64,000 bases of DNA from JAXLQL01 sp046331625 (GTDB lineage Bacteria; Acidobacteriota; Terriglobia; Bryobacterales; Bryobacteraceae): the NCBI GenBank assembly GCA_046331625.1, contig JAXLQL010000032.1, positions 23,414 to 87,413 of the forward strand, in the 5' to 3' direction. This document shows, one piece after another, positions 18,413 through 26,490 of the stretch; the first letter of the stretch is position 1; each line of letters starts with the position of its first letter. The notes below the pieces were generated by a model. It saw only the letters and a program-made list of their open reading frames with translations, searched no databases and had not been told where the DNA came from. Both the position numbers and the translations under genes were made by a program.

Positions 18413-18550
18413 TTCGCCGGCGCTGCATCTGAACCTCAAACCGCTCCCTCACGGTCACGGCTCGGTGGCGAGTCTAGGAGTCTCAAATGTCTGGATCGGT
18501 GGGCCGCCGCATGCGATGCGGTCCCGCTACCGAGTTGGGCCTGGCCTTCC

Positions 18551-18592
18551 GTGTAGGGCGGGCTTTAGCCAGCGCGGGACTTTAGTCCCGCC
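18551..18592 (+). repeat. Dispersed double-palindrome element
   Basis: Starts GTGTAGGGCGGGCTTTAGCC and ends GCGGGACTTTAGTCCCGCC, with a well-paired second stem. It is in opposite orientation to the copy at 18671-18712. Between topA and the glycosidase (390 bases) only these elements are recognised. Confidence 0.75.
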
Positions 18593-18670
18593 TCCGGAGG
18601 CAGGGAGCAACTCGAGTCGACGGTGGCCCCGCGAACGATTCCGCACACTCGGACTCCGAGCGGACAGAAG

Positions 18671-18712
18671 CTGGACTGAAGTCCAGCGCAGGCTAAAGCC
18701 TGCCCCACACGG
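18671..18712 (-). repeat. Dispersed double-palindrome element, inverted copy
   Basis: Reverse-complement copy: GGACTGAAGTCC then GCAGGCTAAAGCCTGC then CCCACAC. Both stems are visible. It ends only 16 bases before the glycosidase start, so it probably occupies the 5' leader of that gene and could affect translation or promoter position. Confidence 0.75.
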
Positions 18713-18727
18713 CCATCGGAGGTCCCT

Positions 18728-21334
18728 ATGAACGCCGAACGCCAACGCCTCGACGAAGCCACCCGTAAACTCCGCCACTGGCGCCGCTGGGGACCCTACC
18801 TCTCCGACCGCGCCTGGGGCACCGTCCGCGAAGACTACAGCCCCTTCGGCACGGCCTGGGACTTCCTCCCCTTCGAGCACGCCCACCTGAAAGCCTACCG
18901 CTGGGGCGAAGACGGCATCGCGGGCATCTGCGACAATCACCAGCGAATTTGTTTCGCCCTCGCCATGTGGAACGGCCGCGATCCCATCCTCAAAGAGCGC
19001 CTCTTCGGGCTCGACGGCAACACCGGCAACCACGGCGAAGACGTCAAGGAGCTCTACTACTACCTCGACTCCACTCCCACGCACTCCTACATGAAGTGCC
19101 TCTACAAGTACCCGCAGGCCGAGTTCCCCTACGCGTGGCTGGTCGAAGAGAACAATCGCCGCAACCGGCACGATCCCGAGTTCGAACTAATCGACACCGG
19201 CATCTTCGATAATGACCGCTACTTCGACATCTTCGTCGAGTACGCCAAAGCCGGACCCGACGACATCCTCGCCCGCATCACCATCCACAACCGTGGACCC
19301 GAGTCCGCGCTCCTGCACCTGTTGCCGACGGTCTGGTTCCGCAACACTTGGTCGTGGAACGGCGACAAGAGCAAGCCGGAAATGCGCCTGGCCGAGCCGG
19401 ATGTGGTCACGCTCGATCATCCCGCGGCGGGCAGCTTTCGTTTCTGGTCGGAAGGCGCCCCGCGGTGGCTGTTCACCGACAACGAGATGAACACGCGCCG
19501 CCTGTATTCCTATGACAGCAACGGCGGCCATTACAAAGACGCGTTTCATCGCTACATAGTGGATGCCGAGCATGACGCCGTGCGCGCCGACAATCGCGGC
19601 ACCAAAGCCTGCGCGTGGTACTCGCTCTACTTCGAGCCCGGCGCATCGCGAACGATTCGCTTGCGCCTTACCGACAGTCACGACCCCGTCGACTTCGAGC
19701 AAGTTTTCGAAGACCGCATCGCTGAAGCTGACACCTTTTACAGCTTTGCCTCGCATGACCTTTCCGAAGACGCGCGCCGCGTCCAGCGCCAGGCTTTTGC
19801 CGGACTCCTGTGGTCCAAGCAGTTCTACAACTACGTCATCGAAGAGTGGCTGCAAGGCGACTCCGTCCAGCCCAAGCCTCCGGCCGAGCGGCTCATCGGA
19901 CGCAACGCCGAGTGGCCCCACCTCTACGCTGAAGACGTCCTCTCGATGCCCGACAAGTGGGAATATCCGTGGTTCGCCGCCTGGGACGCCGCCTTTCACA
20001 TGATCCCCATGGCTGTTGTGGATCCCGACTGGGCCAAGCGCGAGTTGAGCCGTTTCCTTCGCGAATGGTACATGCATCCGAACGGGCAGATTCCGGCCTA
20101 CGAGTGGGCCTTCTCCGATGTGAATCCGCCCGTGCATGCCTGGGCCGCGTGGCGCGTGTTCAAGATCGACGGGAAGATGTCGGGCCAGCCCGACTGGGAT
20201 TTTCTGGAAAGCGTCTTCCACAAGCTGCTGATGAACTTCACCTGGTGGGTCAACCGCAAAGACGCCGCGGGCGACAACATCTTCGAAGGCGGCTTCCTCG
20301 GCCTCGACAACATAGGTGTCTTCGATCGATCGAAGCCCTTGCCCACCGGTGGCTTCATCGAGCAATCCGACGGCACCAGTTGGATGGCGATGTACTGCCT
20401 CAACATGCTGCGCATCGCGCTCGAACTCTCGCAGAAGAATCCGGTATACGAAGACATCGCCAGCAAGTTCTTCGAACATTTCCTCTTCATCTCGTCAGCG
20501 ATGAATTCGGTGGGCGGCAAAGGCCTGTGGGACGACGCCGACGGCTTCTTCTATGACCGCCTGCGATTTCCCGATGGCCGCTCGGAGTTCCTCAAGGTTC
20601 GCTCGATGGTGGGCCTGATTCCGCTCTTCGCCGTCGACACCATCGAGCAGGAAGCGCTCGAAAAGCTCCCCGGATTCCGCAAGCGAATGGAATGGTTCGT
20701 CGCCAATCGCCCCGACCTCTGCGCCAACATCCACTCGATCACCAGCGGCGGCATGGCGGACCGCCGCTTGATGGCTGTGTGTCCGGTGGAACGCTTGGGA
20801 CCGCTGCTTGCCCGCATGCTCGACGAAGCCGAGTTCCTCTCTCCCTACGGCATTCGATCGCTTTCTCGCCATCATCGTGAGAACCCCTACGTCTTCCGCC
20901 AGAACGGCAGCGAGTGGCGGGTCGACTATCAGCCGGCGGAGTCCACCACCGGCTTGTTCGGCGGCAATTCCAACTGGCGCGGTCCGATCTGGTTCCCAGT
21001 GAACTATCTCATCATCGAGTCGCTTCAGAAGTTCCATCACTACTTCGGCGCCGAGTTCGAGGTGGAGTTCCCGAGCGGCTCCGGCCACAAGCTCACGCTC
21101 GGTGAAGTGGCTGCCGAACTCTCGCGGCGTCTCTCCCGCATTTTCCTTCGCCAGGATTCCGGTGAGCGCGCCGTGTTCGGCACGAGCCGCAAGGTGCAAG
21201 ACGATCCGCACTTCCGTGACTTGGTGCTGTTCTACGAGTACTTCCATGGCGACACGGGCGCGGGATTGGGCGCATCGCACCAGACGGGCTGGACAGCGCT
21301 GGTCGCGAAGCTTCTGCAGCAGAGCGGGGAGTAG
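18728..21334 (+). CDS. GH63/MGH1-like glucosidase
   Basis: Large (868 aa) predicted cytoplasmic glycosidase with an (alpha/alpha)6 barrel, related to the mannosyl-oligosaccharide glucosidase (GH63) family. Marks: GTVREDYSPFGTAWDFLP near the N terminus, WFAAWDAAFHMIPMAVVDPD, YEWAFSDVNPPVHAWAAWRV, FIEQSDGTSWMAMYCLNM and GNSNWRGPIWFPVNYL. There is no signal peptide. Bacterial relatives act on small alpha-glucosides or glucosylglycerate; the exact substrate cannot be read from sequence. A GGAGG site precedes ATG 18728. It follows three dispersed repeats and is followed by the Uma2 array. Confidence 0.85.
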   Translation: MNAERQRLDEATRKLRHWRRWGPYLSDRAWGTVREDYSPFGTAWDFLPFEHAHLKAYRWGEDGIAGICDNHQRICFALAMWNGRDPILKERLFGLDGNTGNHGEDVKELYYYLDSTPTHSYMKCLYKYPQAEFPYAWLVEENNRRNRHDPEFELIDTGIFDNDRYFDIFVEYAKAGPDDILARITIHNRGPESALLHLLPTVWFRNTWSWNGDKSKPEMRLAEPDVVTLDHPAAGSFRFWSEGAPRWLFTDNEMNTRRLYSYDSNGGHYKDAFHRYIVDAEHDAVRADNRGTKACAWYSLYFEPGASRTIRLRLTDSHDPVDFEQVFEDRIAEADTFYSFASHDLSEDARRVQRQAFAGLLWSKQFYNYVIEEWLQGDSVQPKPPAERLIGRNAEWPHLYAEDVLSMPDKWEYPWFAAWDAAFHMIPMAVVDPDWAKRELSRFLREWYMHPNGQIPAYEWAFSDVNPPVHAWAAWRVFKIDGKMSGQPDWDFLESVFHKLLMNFTWWVNRKDAAGDNIFEGGFLGLDNIGVFDRSKPLPTGGFIEQSDGTSWMAMYCLNMLRIALELSQKNPVYEDIASKFFEHFLFISSAMNSVGGKGLWDDADGFFYDRLRFPDGRSEFLKVRSMVGLIPLFAVDTIEQEALEKLPGFRKRMEWFVANRPDLCANIHSITSGGMADRRLMAVCPVERLGPLLARMLDEAEFLSPYGIRSLSRHHRENPYVFRQNGSEWRVDYQPAESTTGLFGGNSNWRGPIWFPVNYLIIESLQKFHHYFGAEFEVEFPSGSGHKLTLGEVAAELSRRLSRIFLRQDSGERAVFGTSRKVQDDPHFRDLVLFYEYFHGDTGAGLGASHQTGWTALVAKLLQQSGE

Positions 21335-21341
21335 CGTGGAG

Positions 21342-21347
21342 TAGAAT
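21342..21347 (+). promoter_or_regulatory. Putative -10 box (TAGAAT) of the first Uma2 gene
   Basis: TAGAAT lies 17 bases before the GTG start. The same motif at the same distance precedes array genes 2 (TAGAAT 21922-21927) and 4 (TACAAT 23082-23087), each followed by an AGGAG-type ribosome site. No clear -35 is visible. Conservation through duplication suggests it matters; promoter activity is inference. Confidence 0.4.
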
Positions 21348-21364
21348 CGAGACAGGAGATCGCC

Positions 21365-21919
21365 GTGCAAACAGCCGTCCGCCTGATGACCTTTGAGGAG
21401 TTCCAGCAACTGCCGGACCCGATCGATGGAACGTACCTCGAGTTGCATCAGGGAGAGGCCGTCAAGACGACGTTTCCTGCCTACCCGCACGTCTTGCTCC
21501 AATTTCGTCTTCGGCAGTTGTTGGAGCCGAGGCTCGCGTCGTTCGGCCTCGTGTTCGTGGAGTTTCCGTTTCGAGCGTTGTCCCAGCACGAGGCTCGAAG
21601 GGCTGATCTAGGTGTGGTCTCGCACGCACGGTCTGAGGACGCCGCCCTCGGTGCGCCGGAGATCGCGATTGAAGTGCTTTCTCCATCGAACACTCGGGCC
21701 GAGATCGCTGCAAAACGCGATCTCTGTCTCGCCAACGGATCGCTCGAGTTCTGGACGGTGGACCCTAGGCGAAAGACCGTCATGATCTCCAAGGTCGATG
21801 GCTCTGCTGTGACGTATCGCCACGGAGACAGCATCTCTTTCGCCGCGTTTGGAGGCCAGGATTTGCCGGTGTCGATCGTTTTCGAAGGCGGCGGAGCGAC
21901 GAGGCCGGATCGCTCCTGA
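21365..21919 (+). CDS. Uma2 (DUF820) family PD-(D/E)XK nuclease-like protein, array copy 1
   Basis: Uma2 proteins have a restriction-endonuclease-like fold and are commonly expanded in cyanobacteria, Chloroflexi and acidobacteria; their biological role is unclear. This copy (184 aa) has the full set: TFEEFQQLPDPIDGTYLEL, RRADLGVVSHAR with the catalytic Asp, PEIAIEVLSPSNT with the Glu of ExV, AAKRDL with Lys, and SLEFWTVDPRRKTV. Start GTG 21365 is preceded by AGGAGA. No methylase or other partner is adjacent, so a restriction system is unlikely. Confidence 0.85.
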   Translation: MQTAVRLMTFEEFQQLPDPIDGTYLELHQGEAVKTTFPAYPHVLLQFRLRQLLEPRLASFGLVFVEFPFRALSQHEARRADLGVVSHARSEDAALGAPEIAIEVLSPSNTRAEIAAKRDLCLANGSLEFWTVDPRRKTVMISKVDGSAVTYRHGDSISFAAFGGQDLPVSIVFEGGGATRPDRS

Positions 21920-21944
21920 AGTAGAATCAATGCAGGAGGTTGCC

Positions 21945-22502
21945 GTGCAAACCGCTGTTCGCCTCGTGACCTATCAAGAGTTCCAGCAAATGCCGGAACC
22001 GCATGGGTATTACCTCGAGCTGCATAACGGAGAAGTCGTCCGCATGACGAATCCCGCTTTTGGACACACCGCCATTCAGCTTCGACTCCAGGACCTGTTA
22101 CGGTCTCGGCTGAAAGCATTCGGTCGTGTCGGGACGGAGTTTCCATTTCGGGCACTGCCGGAGTACGAAGGCCGTCGCGCCGATGTTGCATACGTACCGA
22201 AGGCGCGATACGGGGCGACTCCGCTTGGTGACTGCCTTCCAGGAGCGCCCGACTTGACCGTCGAGGTGGTGTCTCCTTCGAACACCCGAAGAGAGATTGC
22301 CGCCAAGAAGGAGCTTTGTTTGACCAATGGCGCGATCGAGTTCTGGACTGTCAGGGGACACGGACGAACCGTCGAGGTCGCTCGAGCCGATGGCTCCACG
22401 GCGACCTACCGTGACGGAGACAGTATCCCGATGACCGCGTTCAGCGTCGCGGACCTGCCCGTCTCGGCGATCTTCGATGTCTTCTCCGACGACGAAGCGT
22501 GA
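21945..22502 (+). CDS. Uma2 (DUF820) family nuclease-like protein, array copy 2
   Basis: Copy 2 (185 aa) keeps all expected catalytic residues: RRADVAYVPKAR, PDLTVEVVSPSNT, AAKKELC, and the IEFWTVRGHGRTVEV strand. Start GTG 21945 is chosen over upstream ATG codons because AGGAGG at 21934-21939 sits five bases before it and the GTGCAAAC start is identical in copies 1, 2 and 4. The last codons overlap the next gene at GTGA (22499-22502). Confidence 0.85.
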   Translation: MQTAVRLVTYQEFQQMPEPHGYYLELHNGEVVRMTNPAFGHTAIQLRLQDLLRSRLKAFGRVGTEFPFRALPEYEGRRADVAYVPKARYGATPLGDCLPGAPDLTVEVVSPSNTRREIAAKKELCLTNGAIEFWTVRGHGRTVEVARADGSTATYRDGDSIPMTAFSVADLPVSAIFDVFSDDEA

Positions 22503-23068
22503 TTGCCGTGCCAACCGCTGCCCACCTCGTAGCGTTCGATGAGTTCCAGCAAATACCGGATCCATCCAACGCGGACTTCCTCGAACTGCACTTCGGCGAG
22601 GTGGTCAGGATCCCGGTTCCACCCTTCGAACACTTCGGGATTCAGGCTCGCTTGAACAAACTGCTGTCCCCAAGACTGAGACACTTCGGCCAGTTCGGAG
22701 CCGAGTTCCCGTTTCGCGCTCTTCCGGAGTACGAGGCTCGCCGAGCTCATGACGCAGTCCTCTCCTGGGCGCGATTCAGGGCGACTCCGCTCGATGATTG
22801 CCTGCGCGGAGCTCCCGATTTGACCGTGGAGGTCGTCACCTCATCGACTCGGACTGACGGAATCCCAGCCAAGCGCCAACTCTGCCTCGCCAACCGATGT
22901 CTGGAGTTCTGGGTCGTGCATTGCCCCGCGAGGACGGTTGAGGTTTCTCGCGTGGACGGCTCCAACGCGATCTACGGCGAGGGAGACACAATTCCTCTGG
23001 CGACCTTCGGCGGCGCGGATCTGCCCGTCTCTCCGATTTTCGACATCTATGCCCAAGGCGAAGCATGA
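22499..23068 (+). CDS. Uma2 family protein, array copy 3 with altered active site
   Basis: Same layout (189 aa), but the catalytic Asp of the RRAD motif is replaced: RRAHDAVLSWAR aligns with RKADVAVISWDR of copy 4. The following motif is also altered: PDLTVEVVTSSTR against VVSPSNT in copy 2. Activity may be lost or changed. GTG 22499 overlaps the stop of copy 2; GTG 22508 aligns with the other starts and is an equal candidate. Unlike the other copies there is no TANAAT box and no strong ribosome site, so it depends on read-through from copy 2. Confidence 0.75.
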   Translation: MIAVPTAAHLVAFDEFQQIPDPSNADFLELHFGEVVRIPVPPFEHFGIQARLNKLLSPRLRHFGQFGAEFPFRALPEYEARRAHDAVLSWARFRATPLDDCLRGAPDLTVEVVTSSTRTDGIPAKRQLCLANRCLEFWVVHCPARTVEVSRVDGSNAIYGEGDTIPLATFGGADLPVSPIFDIYAQGEA

Positions 23069-23104
23069 TCCATTCCTAAAGTACAATCGCGGGAGGAGAC
23101 CGCT

Positions 23105-23667
23105 GTGCAAACCGCCGTTCGCCTCGTGACCTTCGAGGAGTTCCAGCAACTCCCGGAACCGCCCAATGGAGCCTACCTGGAACTGCACGGAGGTGAGATC
23201 GTCACGATGACGGTTCCCCGCCTTGAGCACATCGCCATACAGGCTCGCTTGCAATATTCGCTACGTCCACGGCTGGAACACCTTGGGTTCGCGGGCGGGA
23301 GTTCCCGTTCCGAGCCCTGCCGGAATACGAGGCCCGCAAGGCCGACGTTGCCGTCATCTCTTGGGACCGCTTTAGCGCAATCGACCGCGAAGGCGTCCTC
23401 AGAGGGGCTCCAGAGCTGGTGATCGAGGTCCTTTCCCCCGCGAACACTCGGGCCGAGATTGCCGCTAAGAGGGATCTTTGCCTTGCCAATGGATCTGTCG
23501 AATTCTGGACAGTTGACGGGAAGAGAAAGACCATCACGGTAGCCCGCCCCGGCGTTACGGCCATCGTCTATTGCGATGGGGACATGATCCCTCTCGACTC
23601 GTTTGGCGGCTCGCCACTGCCGGTATCCCCTATCTTCGACATTTATTCGAGGACGCTCTACTCCTGA
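23105..23667 (+). pseudogene. Uma2 family, array copy 4, frameshifted
   Basis: The N-terminal part reads QTAVRLVTFEEFQQLPEP through about residue 63 in one frame. Near 23292-23302 (GGGCGGGAGTTCC) the frame is lost; the rest continues in another frame as EFPFRALPEYEARKADVAV, then PELVIEVLSPANT and the FDIYS end at 23667. All catalytic residues are retained across the join, so a single-base change could restore it. This is either a recent pseudogene or a sequence error. It has its own TACAAT box at 23082 and AGGAG site. Confidence 0.8.
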
Positions 23668-23740
23668 ATCGCGGACTGAACCAAGCCGCGGTTGACTGCT
23701 TTTGATTCAATCACAGAGCATCGTGGAGCATCGTCCATCA

Positions 23741-23768
23741 CCCTCTCCCGCTCCAGTTCGGGAGAGGG
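23741..23768. terminator. Strong inverted repeat between convergent genes
   Basis: CCCTCTCCCG, an 8-base loop CTCCAGTT and CGGGAGAGGG form a perfect 10-bp stem. It lies between the Uma2 array (ending 23667) and the convergent PEP-CTERM gene (ending 23796), where a bidirectional terminator would be expected. There is no T-run, so a Rho-independent mechanism is not certain; a dispersed palindrome is the alternative. Confidence 0.5.
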
Positions 23769-23795
23769 CGTGAATCACCAGCCTACGCGCTCCTC

Positions 23796-24485
23796 CTAAG
23801 CGTTCCTCCTGCGCCGGCGCGCCAGCCCCACCGCAGCCAATCCCACACCCGTCAGCGCGACCGAAGCCGGCTCGGGCACGGGCGCGCTCAGCGAAAACGA
23901 GTTCGAATCCCCGATTCGATTGATGTCGATGCGCCCGATGTTTTGCGCCGACTGTACCACATACAACAGAGTCGGATTGCCCGGTCCAGTCTCGCCCGTG
24001 AGCGTATACACTCCTCCGCTGAAAGCCCAGTTCGGCATGTACTGCTGCACGAACTCGGCCGAGTTGCCGCTCACGAACACCGCGTCCGTCATCCAGTGGC
24101 TGGTGATCAGCGATCCGCCGGCATCGTAGGCCGAAAGCGTCCACTGCTCCCCGCTGTCGAGATCGCTGAGCCGAAGATAGGTGTCGGAAGGCAGGTAACC
24201 GGCAGCCAACGTCGTGAACGTGTAGGAGTTCACCGTGCCCGACCCCGTGCTGCTCAGCGGACCCGTAGCCGTGAACGTCCCCGCCCATCCTCCGGTGGAT
24301 GCGGGCCACGTTCCCGTGAAGTTTCCGCTTCCGTTCACCAGAGTCGGCGATATGCCCGGCGACGCGCCTACCGGACCCGTAGCCGCAGGAAACGTGAAGG
24401 TACCGCTTCCGCCCGTAAGCACGGTGGATGCGAATGCCGGTGTCCATAGCAGGACGGCACCGGCAATGGTCATTATGGTTCTCAT
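23796..24485 (-). CDS. PEP-CTERM sorting-domain protein
   Basis: The secreted protein has a signal peptide (TIMTIAGAVLLWTPAFA), a Ser/Thr/Gly-rich beta domain of unknown function (about residues 20-200), and a PEP-CTERM tail: VPEPASVALTGVGLAAVGLA then a run of Arg. The tail is recognised by exosortase, which moves the protein to the outer surface. No exosortase gene is in the window. Start at 24485 gives a normal signal peptide; ATG 24473 is possible. Confidence 0.85.
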   Translation of the reverse strand: MRTIMTIAGAVLLWTPAFASTVLTGGSGTFTFPAATGPVGASPGISPTLVNGSGNFTGTWPASTGGWAGTFTATGPLSSTGSGTVNSYTFTTLAAGYLPSDTYLRLSDLDSGEQWTLSAYDAGGSLITSHWMTDAVFVSGNSAEFVQQYMPNWAFSGGVYTLTGETGPGNPTLLYVVQSAQNIGRIDINRIGDSNSFSLSAPVPEPASVALTGVGLAAVGLARRRRRNA

Positions 24486-24534
24486 GCCCGGTAGTGCGGA
24501 AACCGGCCACATCCGGGGTCACTGCGCGGGCGGC

Positions 24535-26331
24535 TTACCAACCGAGCACGTAGTTGTCTTTCCCCGGACTCGCCCCGCCCGCCATCACTCCCGTCGCCGG
24601 ATCGATCCGGATCATCTTCACCGCGCCCGCCCCCGAAGGCGACCCATACGGCGGTTGATACGGTTGCGCCTGCACCGGATGCCCCAGCGCCGTGAGCGCC
24701 GCGCCCACTTTGTCGGCCAGAAATTGCGGCATCGCCAGTCCGTTGCCCGGATCCTGCGGGTACATCGACACGCGAAAGTTCGAGCTCATCACGCATGGCG
24801 CTTCCGTAGCCTGTTGCACGTTCATCCCGAACTCCACCACGTTGAGGAACGCCTGCGTCAGCGTCTGCGGAATCGTGTCGCCTCCGGGCGTGTTCCACGC
24901 AAGGAATGGCTTGCCGTCTTTCAGCGCCATCGCGGGTATCGCGCCTTGCCGCGTCCGCTTGCCCGGAGCAATCACGTTGATGTCTTTCGGGTCGAGCCCG
25001 AAATACGATCCGCGATTGTTCAAGACGAATCCCGCGCCTTCTACCACCATGCCGCTTCCGAATCCGCCGTTCACGCTGTGCGTCACGCTCACCACGTTGC
25101 CGAACCGGTCGGCGATCGCGAATGACGAGGTCTGCTCGCCGTCGGCGCGAAGGTCGCGCGCGCTCGCAGCCGTGGCGCCGCCGGGTTTGTGATAGCGGAT
25201 CTCGTGCCCCTCGAGGATCGCCTTGCCCGCACGCGGATCGCCCGGCGGAGCCACTCCAGCGATCGCGCGATCCATCTTGATCAAACCCCGCCGCAGTTCG
25301 GCGTAAGGCTTCGAGAGCAATTGGGCGATCGGCGCATCGGGTGCGAACTTCGGATCGGTGATGTAGGGATAGCGGTCGGCGAAGGCGAGCTTGAAGGCTT
25401 CGGTTAGCACGTGCAGGTACTGCGGCGTGTTGTGCCCGAGCTTCTTCAGGTCAAACCCTTCGAGAATGTTCAGCGCCTGGAGCATCACGATGCCGCCCGA
25501 GTTCGGCGGCGACTGATACACATCGAGTCCGCGATACCGGATCCGCAATGGCTCGGCCTCCTCGGCGTGGAAGCCGGCCATGTCTTCGTAGCGGATCAAC
25601 CCGCCGTTGCGCTCGTGGTAGCTCGCCACTTTGCGAGCGATGTCTCCGCGATAGAACGCCTCGGCGCCCTCGCCTGCGATGGTCGAGATCGACCGCGCCA
25701 GATCCGCCTGCACCAGCCAATCGCCGATCGCTGGAGCCTTGCCGCCCGGTAGGAAAACGGCGCGCGAGCTATCCCATCGCGAGAGCATTCCGAACGAGCG
25801 TGCGAAGTTGCCCGAGCCCCAAGCGCTGACTGCGTAGCCTTGTGACGCCACTTCAATCGCGTCGGCGAGCAAGGTCTGGTATGGCCGCGTGCCATACTTG
25901 CGCAACAGCGTGTCGAACCCACCTACCGCGCCCGGAACCGCCGTCGACAGCGGACCATCCGCGGGCACTCCGCCAGCCTTGGTGCGATACAACTCCGGCG
26001 TGGCGAGCTTCGGCGCGCCTCCGCTGCCATTGATCAGAATCACGCGGTCGATGCTCTTGACGTAGGCAAGGATGAAGCCGTCTCCGCCGAGTCCAGCTTC
26101 GCTCGGCTCGGTGACTGCGGTCATGTAGAAAACCGCCACCGCCGCATCGATCGCATTGCCGCCCTCGCGCAACACACGCAGCCCAGCTTGCGCCTGCAGC
26201 GGATGCTCGGCGGCCACCATGCCGTTCTTGCCCATCACCACGGGCCGCCACGTGGGTGCTCCGGCGCCGCTCTGCGCCCAGACTTCTTCTCCCAGAGTTG
26301 CGATCGACATGAGTATGAGTAGAGTGCGCAT
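24535..26331 (-). CDS. ggt: Gamma-glutamyltransferase, copy 1
   Basis: N-terminal-nucleophile enzyme that hydrolyses or transfers gamma-glutamyl groups (glutathione, gamma-glutamyl peptides), probably in the periplasm: residues 1-19 form a signal peptide (LLILMSIATLGEEVWAQ). The proenzyme cleaves itself before Thr401 in EQTSSFAIADRFGNVVSVT. Other marks are EHPLQAQAGLRVLREGGNAID near the N terminus and SGMVVEGAGFVLNNRGSYF. Length (598 aa) is normal. A TACAAT box sits 13 bases upstream of the start. It is divergent from the PQQ-propeller gene. Confidence 0.9.
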   Translation of the reverse strand: MRTLLILMSIATLGEEVWAQSGAGAPTWRPVVMGKNGMVAAEHPLQAQAGLRVLREGGNAIDAAVAVFYMTAVTEPSEAGLGGDGFILAYVKSIDRVILINGSGGAPKLATPELYRTKAGGVPADGPLSTAVPGAVGGFDTLLRKYGTRPYQTLLADAIEVASQGYAVSAWGSGNFARSFGMLSRWDSSRAVFLPGGKAPAIGDWLVQADLARSISTIAGEGAEAFYRGDIARKVASYHERNGGLIRYEDMAGFHAEEAEPLRIRYRGLDVYQSPPNSGGIVMLQALNILEGFDLKKLGHNTPQYLHVLTEAFKLAFADRYPYITDPKFAPDAPIAQLLSKPYAELRRGLIKMDRAIAGVAPPGDPRAGKAILEGHEIRYHKPGGATAASARDLRADGEQTSSFAIADRFGNVVSVTHSVNGGFGSGMVVEGAGFVLNNRGSYFGLDPKDINVIAPGKRTRQGAIPAMALKDGKPFLAWNTPGGDTIPQTLTQAFLNVVEFGMNVQQATEAPCVMSSNFRVSMYPQDPGNGLAMPQFLADKVGAALTALGHPVQAQPYQPPYGSPSGAGAVKMIRIDPATGVMAGGASPGKDNYVLGW

Positions 26332-26344
26332 GCGCCCCTCGGCT

Positions 26345-26350
26345 ATTGTA
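26345..26350 (-). promoter_or_regulatory. Putative -10 box (TACAAT) of gamma-glutamyltransferase copy 1
   Basis: Read on the minus strand, TACAAT is followed by 13 bases, including GAGGGG, and then the ATG at 26331. This implies a very short leader of about seven bases. No convincing -35 is visible. Confidence 0.35.
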
Positions 26351-26436
26351 CTGGTCGCGCACTATTCCCGTTGCCGGCACGCGCGTAGAGGCCCGCAAGA
26401 AACGCCGATCCCGGCATCAGCGCTTGCCTTGCCACG

Positions 26437-26466
26437 TAGTGCGGGCTGGGACTTCAGTCCCGCCCG
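26437..26466 (+). repeat. Dispersed double-palindrome element, truncated
   Basis: Reads TAGTGCGGGCTGGGACTTCA then GTCCCGCCCG; the first palindrome is collapsed and the second (GGGACTTCAGTCCC) is kept. It lies 14 bases upstream of the putative promoter box of the PQQ-propeller gene. Confidence 0.6.
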
Positions 26467-26479
26467 AGTTGCTCCGATC

Positions 26480-26485
26480 TAAAAT
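26480..26485 (+). promoter_or_regulatory. Putative -10 box (TAAAAT), leaderless start at 26491
   Basis: TAAAAT ends five bases before the ATG of the propeller gene, so transcription would start at or next to the start codon. No ribosome site is present between them, which fits a leaderless mRNA. Confidence 0.35.
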
Positions 26486-26490
26486 CAAGA

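Noticed and set aside
16955..18439. Minus-strand open frame of 494 codons opposite topA
   Set aside because: It is low complexity, antisense to motifs of topA, and reads through the stop region into repeats.
19187..20479. Minus-strand open frame of 430 codons opposite the glycosidase
   Set aside because: The sense strand has diagnostic glycosidase motifs; the antisense frame has none.
21365..23667. Restriction-modification or defence-island interpretation of the Uma2 array
   Set aside because: No methyltransferase, specificity subunit, helicase or other defence gene is adjacent.
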